A stretch of DNA of 64,000 nucleotides from Kaistella jeonii. GTDB taxonomy: Bacteria > Bacteroidota > Bacteroidia > Flavobacteriales > Weeksellaceae. The notes under the pieces are model-generated. The model saw only the letters and a list, made by a program, of their open reading frames with translations. It made no database searches and was not told the DNA's origin. The translations under genes and the position numbers were made by a program. Shown here in pieces: positions 15,352 through 25,075 of this stretch. Each line of letters opens with the position of its first letter. Within the stretch, counting starts at the first letter, position 1. The stretch covers positions 1 through 64,000 of the forward strand of contig NZ_JSYL01000001.1 in assembly GCF_000812865.1 (NCBI RefSeq), read 5' to 3'.

Positions 15352-16062
15352 ATGAAATACAAAAGAATTCTTCTTAAACTAAGCGGTGAAGCTTTGATGG
15401 GAAACCGATCTTACGGAATTGACAATGACCGTTTGAAGGAATATGCTGCCGAAATACGCAAACTGGTAGATATTCATTGCGAAGTTGCCATTGTCATCGG
15501 TGGTGGAAATATTTTCCGCGGATTAGCAGGCGCTGCAAAAGGAATGGATAGAGTTCAGGGTGATTATATGGGAATGTTGGCAACCGTGATCAACGGAATG
15601 GCTCTACAGGGCGCTTTGGAAGATGCAGGAATTCATACAAGACTTCAGTCTGCAATCGAAATGGATAAAGTGGCAGAACCATTTATCAAAAGAAAAGCAA
15701 CAAGACATTTAGAAAAAGGAAGAGTGGTAATTTTTGGTGCAGGAACAGGAAATCCTTATTTTACGACCGATACCGCTGCAACTTTAAGAGCCATCGAAAT
15801 TGGTGCAGATGTAATATTAAAAGGAACCAGAGTGGATGGAATTTATGATTCAGATCCAGAAAAAAATGCAGATGCAGTAAAATATAATTCTTTAACTTTC
15901 GAAGAAGTTTTCGAAAAAGGTTTGAAAGTGATGGACATGACCGCATTTACTTTGAGCCACGAAAATAAATTGCCTATTATTGTCTTTGATATGAATAAAG
16001 AAGGGAATCTTTTGAAAATCGTACAGGGAGAAAATATTGGAACTTTAGTCAACATATCTTAG
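15352..16062 (+). CDS. pyrH: UMP kinase
   Basis: 236 residues. Amino-acid-kinase fold: [14 protein letters not shown] at the N-terminus, [28 protein letters not shown] (the UMP-binding loop) and [16 protein letters not shown]. It phosphorylates UMP to UDP in pyrimidine synthesis. It is followed by frr after 50 bases, the common bacterial pairing. Confidence 0.97.
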   Translation: MKYKRILLKLSGEALMGNRSYGIDNDRLKEYAAEIRKLVDIHCEVAIVIGGGNIFRGLAGAAKGMDRVQGDYMGMLATVINGMALQGALEDAGIHTRLQSAIEMDKVAEPFIKRKATRHLEKGRVVIFGAGTGNPYFTTDTAATLRAIEIGADVILKGTRVDGIYDSDPEKNADAVKYNSLTFEEVFEKGLKVMDMTAFTLSHENKLPIIVFDMNKEGNLLKIVQGENIGTLVNIS

Positions 16063-16112
16063 TAAAAAAAGCAGATAAAAAGGAAATACCTTAAACTAGA
16101 AACAAAAAATTT

Positions 16113-16667
16113 ATGGGAGATTTAGAAATGATCACAGAGATGGTTAAGCAGGAAATGGATGCTGCTATCAAACATTTGGACCATGCTTTTCAGAAAATCA
16201 GAGCCGGTCGTGCTTCTACGACGATGGTTCAGGACGTGATGGTAGAATATTACGGCGCGCCAACTCCGTTGAGTCAGGTTGCAAACGTAATGATTCCAGA
16301 TGCGATGACGATTTCTATTCAACCGTGGGATAAAACTGCGATTGGAGCGATTGAAAAAGCAATTGTCAATTCAAATTTAGGATTTGCTCCGATGAACAAC
16401 GGAGAAAATATTACGTTGAATGTTCCACCATTAACGGAGGAAAGACGTATTCAGTTAGCGAAAAATGCAAAAGGCGAGTCAGATGCCACTAAAATTACCA
16501 TCCGAAATGCAAGACAGGAAGGAATGAAAGATCTGAGAAAATTAGATGGTGTTTCTGAAGATCTAGTTAAGGACGAAGAATCTAAAATTCAGGTTTTGAC
16601 TGATAAATTCGTGAAAATTTGCGATGATCATTTGAAAACGAAAGAAGCAGAAATTATGAAAGTTTAA
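16113..16667 (+). CDS. frr: Ribosome recycling factor
   Basis: 184 residues, standard length. The three-helix/beta domain protein is recognised by KIRAGRAST, the PTPLSQVANV hinge region, NGENITLNVPPLTEERR and ARQEGMKDLRKL. With EF-G it splits the ribosome after termination. It is the second gene after pyrH, and a strong terminator follows. Confidence 0.97.
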   Translation: MGDLEMITEMVKQEMDAAIKHLDHAFQKIRAGRASTTMVQDVMVEYYGAPTPLSQVANVMIPDAMTISIQPWDKTAIGAIEKAIVNSNLGFAPMNNGENITLNVPPLTEERRIQLAKNAKGESDATKITIRNARQEGMKDLRKLDGVSEDLVKDEESKIQVLTDKFVKICDDHLKTKEAEIMKV

Positions 16668-16686
16668 TTTCATATTTAAACTATAA

Positions 16687-16724
16687 AAAAGCCGTTTCAA
16701 AAAAAATTGAAACGGCTTTAATTT
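16687..16724 (+). terminator. Terminator of pyrH-frr
   Basis: GCCGTTTCAA (16691-16700) pairs with TTGAAACGGC (16707-16716), then T-rich sequence. Confidence 0.85.
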
Positions 16725-16766
16725 TGTGAACTTTTTACCATCATCATTTTAAAATGGTAAAAAATT

Positions 16767-16783
16767 TTTGTGCCTTTTGTGGT
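16767..16783 (+). repeat. Dispersed 17-bp repeat, copy 1
   Basis: TTTGTGCCTTTTGTGGT. The same 17-mer with one variable position is at 18170-18186 and, reversed, at 27308-27324, each in a gap near the 3' or 5' end of a minus-strand gene. Confidence 0.5.
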
Positions 16784-16814
16784 TAAAAGCTACTGATCAG
16801 CAAATATTATTTTG

Positions 16815-17471
16815 TCACAGCTTACCTTTCTCTGCAAAACTGAAAATACTTCCTAATTTTATTTTAGAATAACTGTTTGATTTTATTTTAGAAGAATTGA
16901 TCATCGCTTTAGCTAAAATTGCTGTTGGTAAAGGTTTTTGATCTTTAAACATTCCCAGTTTATTAGCGAATTTAATTATTTTCCCGCCCAGAACTTCGCC
17001 CGTTCTTTCGGTGTCTTTTCGTTCGAGCATTCCGGGTTGAAATATGGTAATTTTATTGAAGTGGAGATCTTTTACGCTTTTCTCCAGATCACCTTTCATT
17101 TTGGAATAGAAAATTTTCGATTTCGGATCAGCGCCATAGGAGGAAACTAAAATATAATCTTCGACGTTGTTTTCTTTCGCAGTTTTCGCAAAATTATACT
17201 GATACTCATAATCTACTTTTCGCTGCGCTTCTTTACTTCCGGCATTTTTTAAAGTGGTTCCGAGACACGAAAAAGCGACATCACCTTTTACCAGATCTTT
17301 CCATTCGTCAGGTTTTTCAAAATCGACGATATGTGTTTTCAATTTCGGATTTTCTATACTTAAAGGTTTTCTCACGAAAACATCAACTTCTTTATAATGT
17401 GAATCATTTAGTAATTGATTGACCAGATCTTTTCCCGTTGCGCCAGTTGCGCCGATAACAAGTGCTTTCAT
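16815..17471 (-). CDS. NAD(P)H-binding Rossmann-fold protein
   Basis: 218 residues. The N-terminal GATGATGKDLVNQLL nucleotide-binding loop (residues 7-21), SCLGTTLKNAGS (69-80), VDYEYQYNFAKTAKENN and ILVSSYGADPKSKIFYSKMKG place it with the small NAD(P)H-binding, HTATIP2/NmrA-like proteins. The YxxxK pair is Y122/K126 in this block. Substrate unknown; probably an oxidoreductase or a nucleotide-sensing protein of the cytoplasm. Monocistronic. Confidence 0.8.
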   Translation of the reverse strand: MKALVIGATGATGKDLVNQLLNDSHYKEVDVFVRKPLSIENPKLKTHIVDFEKPDEWKDLVKGDVAFSCLGTTLKNAGSKEAQRKVDYEYQYNFAKTAKENNVEDYILVSSYGADPKSKIFYSKMKGDLEKSVKDLHFNKITIFQPGMLERKDTERTGEVLGGKIIKFANKLGMFKDQKPLPTAILAKAMINSSKIKSNSYSKIKLGSIFSFAEKGKL

Positions 17472-17486
17472 AAGTTTTAATGAGCA

Positions 17487-17584
17487 ATGAGTAATTAATA
17501 ATGAGCAATAACTTTTACTGTATAAAATTACTAAATTTGTCTGAGAGTGAAACGATTACTTATTACCCATTTCTAATTACTCAT
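17487..17584. repeat. Long imperfect inverted repeat in divergent gap
   Basis: ATGAGTAATTA (17487-17497) is exactly inverted at 17574-17584. The similarity continues inward (AATGAGCAATAA against the reverse of TTATTACCCATT). It spans the whole promoter region between two divergent genes and could form a cruciform. ATGAGTAATT-type blocks look like a dispersed intergenic repeat. Confidence 0.5.
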
Positions 17585-17589
17585 ATATT

Positions 17590-17943
17590 ATGGACGCCAA
17601 CGAAATTCTCGATTACTGTCTTGCGAAAAATGGAGTAGAAGAAACTTTTCCTTTTAATCCAGATACTTTGGTTTTAAAAGTTGGTGGTAAAATGTTTTTA
17701 CTAATGCCTTTGGAAAAACAACCTTTGAGCATTGCGGTAAAAACCGATCCGGAATGGAGCGCTGAACTTCGCGAGAAGCATTTTCAAATCGAAGGCGCTT
17801 ATCACATGAATAAAACGCATTGGAATTCGGTTCTGTGTGAAGGTTTGAAAAAAGATTTAATTTTTAAAATGATCGATCAATCCTATGATTTGATCGTGGC
17901 GTCTTTACCTAAAAAAATAAGGGAACAATTTTTAAATTCTTAA
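17590..17943 (+). CDS. MmcQ/YjbR family protein
   Basis: 117 residues, the usual size. The CyaY-like double-winged fold is indicated by the N-terminal YCLAKNGVEETFPFNPDTLVLKVGGKMFLLM and by KTDPEWSAELREKHFQIEGAYHMNKTHWNSV, both typical of the family. The role is not established; a DNA-binding function has been suggested for family members. The start ATG lies at the edge of a long inverted repeat. Confidence 0.85.
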   Translation: MDANEILDYCLAKNGVEETFPFNPDTLVLKVGGKMFLLMPLEKQPLSIAVKTDPEWSAELREKHFQIEGAYHMNKTHWNSVLCEGLKKDLIFKMIDQSYDLIVASLPKKIREQFLNS

Positions 17944-18196
17944 AAAGGGAATGTCAAAAATTAGATTTCTTCTTTAAAAAATAATATCATTAAAAATCTG
18001 CAGGATCAGCGAGAAAAAAACTTGAATTTTTACCATTAAGAAATTAAGATTTAATGATGATCATTTATTAAGAAAAATCTAAAGATTTTTTCATTTAGAC
18101 TCATTAATCTTTCCTTTTGAAATATATCCAGTTTTGTGCACTCTATAAAGAATCCTATTCAGTAAAACTTTTGTGTCTTTTGTGGTCTAGAAAACT
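17944..18196. other. Intergenic gap with dispersed repeat copy 2
   Basis: The gap between the YjbR gene and the 3' end of ribF. It contains TTTGTGTCTTTTGTGGT at 18170-18186, otherwise AT-rich sequence with no gene or clear terminator. Confidence 0.4.
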
Positions 18197-19117
18197 TTAA
18201 AAGTTAAAATTTTCAGTTCGAATTTTATCTTCATCCAACCTCTCAATCAGTTTTTCCAGATTTTCAAACTTGATTTCGTCGTGCAAAAATTCACGAAAGT
18301 TGACAGAAATCTCTTCGTCATAAATATCTTCATCAAAATATAAAATATAGACCTCCACAGAAAGTTCATTTCCCAAAACCGTAGGATTCGTACCAATACT
18401 CAGCATTCCTTTCAAATTTTGATCTTTTACAAAGACATCGACAATATATGCTCCTTTTTTAGGCAGAAGTTTCATGGAATTAACGGCAATATTCGCAGTC
18501 GGATAACCAATAGTTCTGCCGATTTTTTTACCATGCACAACCTTTCCTGAAACTGAATAAACGTACCCCAACATTTCGTTGGCTTCTTTTACATTTCCGG
18601 AAACCAAAGCATTTCTTATTTGCGTAGAACTAATGTGTTTTTCCTGAAAATCAACGGCTTCAACTTGTTGTACTTCAAAACCAAATTCCGGCGCCATTTT
18701 TTCTAATAATGCAAAGTCACCGCTTTTATCTTTTCCAAAGGTATGGTCGTGACCAATGATCAAATATTTCACATTTAATTTCTTAACTAAAATCTGTTTT
18801 ACGAATTCTTCACCACTTAGGTTGCGAAAATCGGGATCAAATTCTTTCAGAAATAAATGCTTTACGTTATGTTTTGCAATAAAATAGGTTTTTTCTTCAA
18901 TGGTATTCAGTAATTTCAAATCATCATCCGGACTAAAAATAGTTCTCGGGTGTGGCCAAAAAGTGAGTAACGCAGATTCAAGATTACTTTTTCGCGAAAT
19001 GCTATTAAGCTGATTTACAATGAATTGATGACCGATATGAACGCCATCAAACATTCCGATGGAAAGAGCCAAAGGAGTTTTTTGGTGGTAATCTTGAAGA
19101 TTTTTGATGATTTTCAA
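18197..19117 (-). CDS. ribF: Bifunctional riboflavin kinase/FAD synthetase
   Basis: 306 residues from a TTG at 19115-19117 (MKIIKNLQDYHQK). FAD synthetase domain (about 15-180): SIGMFDGVHIGHQFIV, FWPHPR, IIGHDHTFGKDKSGD and ISSTQIRNAL. Riboflavin kinase domain (about 190-306): GKVVHGKKIGRTIGYPTANI and SIGTNPT. It makes FMN and FAD. An in-frame ATG 17 codons upstream (19166-19168) lies before the candidate promoter (CATATTTG on the minus strand, 19138-19145) and adds an unusual hydrophobic tail, so the TTG is preferred. Divergent from atpD. Confidence 0.94.
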   Translation of the reverse strand: MKIIKNLQDYHQKTPLALSIGMFDGVHIGHQFIVNQLNSISRKSNLESALLTFWPHPRTIFSPDDDLKLLNTIEEKTYFIAKHNVKHLFLKEFDPDFRNLSGEEFVKQILVKKLNVKYLIIGHDHTFGKDKSGDFALLEKMAPEFGFEVQQVEAVDFQEKHISSTQIRNALVSGNVKEANEMLGYVYSVSGKVVHGKKIGRTIGYPTANIAVNSMKLLPKKGAYIVDVFVKDQNLKGMLSIGTNPTVLGNELSVEVYILYFDEDIYDEEISVNFREFLHDEIKFENLEKLIERLDEDKIRTENFNF

Positions 19118-19132
19118 AAGAGGAAATTTTGA

Positions 19133-20728
<1,596 letters not shown>

Positions 20729-20822
20729 ATTTAGATTAAAGACGAATAGACCATAGACTAAAAGACTTTTTAAAAGTGTAATCTATTATCTATCCATCTA
20801 TCATCTCTTATCTTAAAATAAA

Positions 20823-21104
20823 ATGAATATAAAGATATTAACCCCGGAATTTGTAGTTTTTGAAGGCGAAGTGAGTTCTGTTTTACTTCCCGGAAAAAAC
20901 GGTGATTTTCATATCATGAAAGATCACGCTGCAATTGTAGCTTCATTAATCGGTGGAAAAGTTAGAATTTTTACCAATCAAATTGATGAGAGCTCTGCAA
21001 TGCATTTCACCAGAGAAAATGAAAAGGAAAGTGTATTTTCTTTCGTGGTGAAAAGTGGTGTCATCGAATTCAACAATAACAAAGGAATTATTCTCGCAGA
21101 ATAA
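20823..21104 (+). CDS. atpC: F1F0 ATP synthase subunit epsilon
   Basis: 93 residues: NIKILTPEFVVFEGEVSSVLLPGKNGDFHIMKDHAAIVASL is the conserved beta-sandwich domain. The C-terminal helical hairpin found in longer (about 130-residue) epsilon subunits is absent, as in other Bacteroidota. It couples rotation between the F1 and F0 parts. Same operon as atpD (94-base gap), then a terminator. Confidence 0.93.
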   Translation: MNIKILTPEFVVFEGEVSSVLLPGKNGDFHIMKDHAAIVASLIGGKVRIFTNQIDESSAMHFTRENEKESVFSFVVKSGVIEFNNNKGIILAE

Positions 21105-21123
21105 ACACTTTGAAAATCATCTA

Positions 21124-21160
21124 AAATCCCGTCTTCGTTTTGAAGGCGGGATTTTTTTTA
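21124..21160 (+). terminator. Terminator of atpD-atpC
   Basis: AAATCCCGTCTTC and GAAGGCGGGATTT pair around GTTTT and are followed by eight or more T. Confidence 0.88.
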
Positions 21161-21177
21161 TAGAATTACCATTAAAA

Positions 21178-21256
21178 TATCTTTGCAGTATTGATGATAT
21201 TGTGTTTTATTTAACATACAAATCTCATTTTAAAACTTTTGATTTCCTTAAATTTG
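21178..21256 (+). promoter_or_regulatory. Two candidate -7 elements before the SDR gene
   Basis: TATCTTTG (21178-21185) and TAAATTTG (21249-21256) both fit TAnnTTTG exactly. They would give leaders of about 150 or 80 bases before the ATG at 21341. Confidence 0.4.
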
Positions 21257-21340
21257 ATAGTAATTCTTTTATTCTTGAACGGTTAAATCGTCGGGAGTTC
21301 AATAAAACATTAATTTTCAAAACAATCAAATCAATTTAGA

Positions 21341-22150
21341 ATGGAAATTTCTTTAAAAAACCAAGTTGCTATTATTACAGGCTCCTCCAGCGGAATCGGA
21401 GCCGGAATTGCAAAATCAATGTCAGAATCTGGTGCAACGGTCGTTATTAATTATCCTTATGAAGGTGCATTAGATCAGGCAAAAGCAGTTTTAAAAGAAA
21501 TTACCGACGAGGGCGGAAAAGGAATTGTTTATCAATGCGATGTTTCCAAAGAAGACCAAGTCATCAATATGTTTCAGGACGTTGTTTCCCAATTGGGAAC
21601 CGTAGATATTCTAGTCAATAATGCCGGAATTCAAAAAGATTCTCCGTTCACCGAAATGACGATCGATCAATGGAATGCAGTTATTGGCGTCAACTTAACG
21701 GGACAATTTCTTTGTGCAAGAGAAGCGATAAAAGAATTTCTGCGCCGTGGAATTGATTCTTCCAAATCTGTAGCGTGTGGAAAAATCATTAATATTTCTT
21801 CCGTTCATGAAATTATTCCGTGGTCAAAACACGCGAATTATGCTTCCAGTAAAGGTGCAATTCGAATGCTAATGCAAACTTTAGCTCAGGAATATGGTGC
21901 CGAAAAAATTCGCGTAAATTCAATTTGTCCCGGTGCAATACAAACGCCCATCAATAAAAGCGCGTGGGACACGCCGGAAGCATTGAATTCTTTGTTGACT
22001 TTAATTCCATACAACAGAATTGGGCAACCTGAAGATATCGGAAATCTTGCCGTATTTTTAGCAAGCGATTTTTCAGATTATATTACAGGAGCGAGTATTT
22101 TTATCGACGGCGGAATGACGACTTTTGAAAGTTTTTCAACTGGAGGATAA
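21341..22150 (+). CDS. SDR-family glucose 1-dehydrogenase-like oxidoreductase
   Basis: 269 residues. Classical short-chain dehydrogenase: TGSSSGIGAGIA (cofactor loop), NNAG, catalytic NISSVHEIIPWSKHANYASSKGA (S ... Y ... K), ICPGAIQTPIN and FIDGGMTTF. The PWSKHANYASSKGG-type catalytic stretch and the length fit glucose 1-dehydrogenases of Bacillus type. It lies directly upstream of a large glucosidase on the same strand, suggesting joint sugar metabolism, though a 184-base repeat-bearing gap separates them. Confidence 0.85.
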   Translation: MEISLKNQVAIITGSSSGIGAGIAKSMSESGATVVINYPYEGALDQAKAVLKEITDEGGKGIVYQCDVSKEDQVINMFQDVVSQLGTVDILVNNAGIQKDSPFTEMTIDQWNAVIGVNLTGQFLCAREAIKEFLRRGIDSSKSVACGKIINISSVHEIIPWSKHANYASSKGAIRMLMQTLAQEYGAEKIRVNSICPGAIQTPINKSAWDTPEALNSLLTLIPYNRIGQPEDIGNLAVFLASDFSDYITGASIFIDGGMTTFESFSTGG

Positions 22151-22334
22151 TTTTTTTTGGGCGCCAATTTCCGCCTTCCACTCCCGCTTTTTTGCTCCTC
22201 GTACCTCGTCACAAAAAGAGCTCCGTTCAAGTCGGGGCGCAGTTTCTAGCCAAGAAGATCTATTATATTTTCATAAAAATATTTATAAAATTCACCATTC
22301 ATAATTCACCATTCACCATTCACAAACAAAAAAC
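22151..22334. repeat. Dispersed intergenic repeat and ATTCACC tandem stretch
   Basis: The sequence from about 22160 to 22245 (GGGCGCC ... TCCGCCTTCC ... GTCGGGGCGC) is much richer in G+C than its surroundings and has the look of the high-copy repeat found between Chryseobacterium genes. GGGCGCC near the start and GGGGCGC near the end frame it. From 22290 to 22325 the unit CATTCA(C/T) recurs several times. No gene. Confidence 0.5.
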
Positions 22335-24983
22335 ATGACTGAAGAAAGTAAAAGACTGAGCGATGTAGCCTGGAAAAAATGGGGACCTTACGTCAGTAAT
22401 CGAGAATGGGGTTTGGTTCGCGAAGACTATAGTGCAGATGGCGACGCCTGGAATTATACCAATCACGACACCGCAGAAGCAAAAACTTACCGATGGGGTG
22501 AAGAAGGAATTTGTGGAATTTGCGACGATACCCAGTTGATGGTTTTTTCTTTAGGTCTTTGGAACAAGAAAGATAAAATGTTGAAAGAGCGATTTTTCGG
22601 ACTCACCAATGCTCAGGGAAATCATGGCGAAGATGTGAAGGAATATTTCTATTATTTAGACAATACTCCCACGCATTCTTACATGAAGATGCTCTATAAA
22701 TATCCTCAGAATGCTTTTCCTTACGACGATCTAATTCAGAAAAATACAGAAAGAGGAAAGCTGGATCCTGAATATGAACTTATCGATACAGGGATTTTTG
22801 ATAATAATGAATATTTCGATGTTTTTATTGTGTATGCGAAAGTTTCTCCAACGGATATTCTCGTCAAAATTTCAGTAACTAATAAATCTGAGAATGAAGC
22901 GCCGCTCGTAATTTTACCCACGGTTTGGTTCAGAAATACATGGAGTTGGGGATATCAAAATTATAAACCAAAATTATGTTCAACGGTTGAAAATTGCATC
23001 AACATCAATCATAAGGAAGTTGCATTTAAAAATTTTTACGCGAAGGAAAAATCGAGTGCCATTTTTTGCGATAATGAAAGCAATAATCTGCGACTTTACA
23101 ATTCCCCAAATTCAGAACCCTTTCATAAAGACGGAATTAATAATTTTGTACTAAATGGAAAGCAACAGTGCATTAATCCCGAGAATTTTGGCACCAAAGC
23201 ATCCTTTTTAATTGATGAAGTGATTGCCGCAAAATCTTCCAAAACGTTCGAATTTAGAATAAGTGATCACGATTTAGAAAAACCTTTTGAAGATTTCGAT
23301 CATTTTTTTGATCTTCGGAAAAAGGAAGCAGATGATTTTTATGCAGATATTCAGAAGGGAATTACAGTAGACGACGAAAAACTTGTGCAAAGACAAGCGT
23401 TTGCCGGAATGTTATGGAATAAGCAATTCTATCATTATAATATTTTTAAGTGGTTAAAAGGCGATCCGTCCGAACCAGTTCCACCGAAGTCCCGGGATAA
23501 GATCCGGAATTATGACTGGAAACATCTTGATAATTTTGATATCATTTCTATGCCCGATAAATGGGAATATCCGTGGTACGCAACTTGGGATTCGGCTTTT
23601 CACTGTATCAGTTTTTCTTTGATCGATCCCGATTTTGCAAAAGAGCAACTGAAACTATTTACCCTCGACTGGTATATGCATCCGAATGGTCAACTTCCTG
23701 CTTACGAATGGGATTTCTCTGATGTAAATCCGCCCGTTCATGCGTGGGCCGTTTTTCGGGTTTTTAAGATTGATGAAAAGATGAAAGGAACGCCAGATCT
23801 AAAGTTTTTAGAATCTGTCTTTCAAAAATTACTCATGAATTTTACGTGGTGGGTGAATAAAAAAGATGTCAACGGAAATAATATTTTCGAAGGTGGATTT
23901 TTGGGTTTAGATAATATTGGAGTTTTTGACCGCAGTGATACCCTGCCAAATGGCGAAAGTTTGGAACAGGCAGATGGAACCAGCTGGATGGCGATGTATT
24001 CTTTGAACATGATGAGAATTGCAATAGAATTGGCGCAATACAACAACATCTACGAAGAAATGGCAACGAAATTTTTTGAGCATTTCCTTTATATTGCCAA
24101 TGCATTAGACAATATGGGAGATGATGCTTTCTCTCTTTGGGACGATCAGGATGAATTTTTCTATGATGCGATCACGACCAATAGTGGCGAAAATATGTTT
24201 CTGCGTTTAAGAACAATTGTGGGACTTATTCCAATGTTTGCGGTGGAAGTAATTGAAGATGAAATTCTACAGAAACTTCCGGTTTTCAAAGCCAGAATGG
24301 ATTGGGTATTGAAGAACAAAAAGGAACTTGCAGGCTTAGTTTCACATTGGGAAGTAAAAGGACAGGATTCCAAACACTTATTAAGTTTGCTCCGAGGTCA
24401 CCGTTTGAAAAGGTTACTGGCGAGAATGCTCGACGAAAAAGAATTTCTGAGCGATTACGGTGTTCGTGCACTTTCAAAAATTTATGAGGAAAATCCTTTT
24501 AAAATTCAGTTGAATGGAATGGATTATTCGGTGAAATATACTCCTGCAGAAAGTGATAGCGGATTATTCGGTGGTAACAGCAACTGGCGGGGACCAATTT
24601 GGTTTCCTATTAATTTTCTGATCATCGAAAGTTTACAGCGATTTTTCTTTTACTACAGTCCAGATTTCTTGGTCGAATATCCGACAGGAAGTGGAAAATA
24701 TTCTAATCTTGATGAAATTGCAACCTCTTTAGGGAAGCGACTTTCCAAAATTTTTCTTAAAGATGAAAATGGTAATCGCGCTGTCAACGGCCAATATCCA
24801 AGATTTCAAACTGATGACGATTTTAAAGATTATATTTTATTTTACGAATATTTTCATGGCGATAATGGAAGAGGCGTGGGAGCTTCACATCAAACAGGAT
24901 GGACAGGTTTGATTACAAAAATTCTACAACCTAGGTTAGAGCAAAAAGCATCAGCGATTGCAGAGACACAAGCTGTAAAATAA
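22335..24983 (+). CDS. Large MGH1-type (GH63-like) glucosidase
   Basis: 882 residues, no signal peptide, so cytoplasmic. The (alpha/alpha)6 toroid of GH63-type enzymes is indicated by WYATWDSAFHCISFSLIDPDFAK (catalytic acid region), GQLPAYEWDFSDVNPPVHAWA, and toward the C-terminus GLFGGNSNWRGPIWFPINFL and GASHQTGWTGLITKI. The N-terminal third (KWGPYVSNREWGLVREDYS ... RWGEEGICGICDD) is a beta domain seen in the bacterial glucosidase family. It probably removes glucose from alpha-linked oligosaccharides. Its substrate is not known. The SDR gene upstream could oxidise the product. Confidence 0.85.
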   Translation: MTEESKRLSDVAWKKWGPYVSNREWGLVREDYSADGDAWNYTNHDTAEAKTYRWGEEGICGICDDTQLMVFSLGLWNKKDKMLKERFFGLTNAQGNHGEDVKEYFYYLDNTPTHSYMKMLYKYPQNAFPYDDLIQKNTERGKLDPEYELIDTGIFDNNEYFDVFIVYAKVSPTDILVKISVTNKSENEAPLVILPTVWFRNTWSWGYQNYKPKLCSTVENCININHKEVAFKNFYAKEKSSAIFCDNESNNLRLYNSPNSEPFHKDGINNFVLNGKQQCINPENFGTKASFLIDEVIAAKSSKTFEFRISDHDLEKPFEDFDHFFDLRKKEADDFYADIQKGITVDDEKLVQRQAFAGMLWNKQFYHYNIFKWLKGDPSEPVPPKSRDKIRNYDWKHLDNFDIISMPDKWEYPWYATWDSAFHCISFSLIDPDFAKEQLKLFTLDWYMHPNGQLPAYEWDFSDVNPPVHAWAVFRVFKIDEKMKGTPDLKFLESVFQKLLMNFTWWVNKKDVNGNNIFEGGFLGLDNIGVFDRSDTLPNGESLEQADGTSWMAMYSLNMMRIAIELAQYNNIYEEMATKFFEHFLYIANALDNMGDDAFSLWDDQDEFFYDAITTNSGENMFLRLRTIVGLIPMFAVEVIEDEILQKLPVFKARMDWVLKNKKELAGLVSHWEVKGQDSKHLLSLLRGHRLKRLLARMLDEKEFLSDYGVRALSKIYEENPFKIQLNGMDYSVKYTPAESDSGLFGGNSNWRGPIWFPINFLIIESLQRFFFYYSPDFLVEYPTGSGKYSNLDEIATSLGKRLSKIFLKDENGNRAVNGQYPRFQTDDDFKDYILFYEYFHGDNGRGVGASHQTGWTGLITKILQPRLEQKASAIAETQAVK

Positions 24984-25075
24984 AAATTTTAAATATTTTC
25001 TTCTTTTTGTAATTTTTTTGCAGAACAAAATTGGAATATTTACAATTCTATCATTCGGTCGTGATAGAAAGTAAA

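Noticed and set aside
21055..21339. 94-codon + strand frame after atpC
   Set aside because: It passes through a strong terminator and overlaps atpC. The translation shows no protein-like pattern.
22290..22325. CRISPR-like short repeats
   Set aside because: The CATTCA(C/T) units are contiguous and lack spacers, and no cas gene is present.
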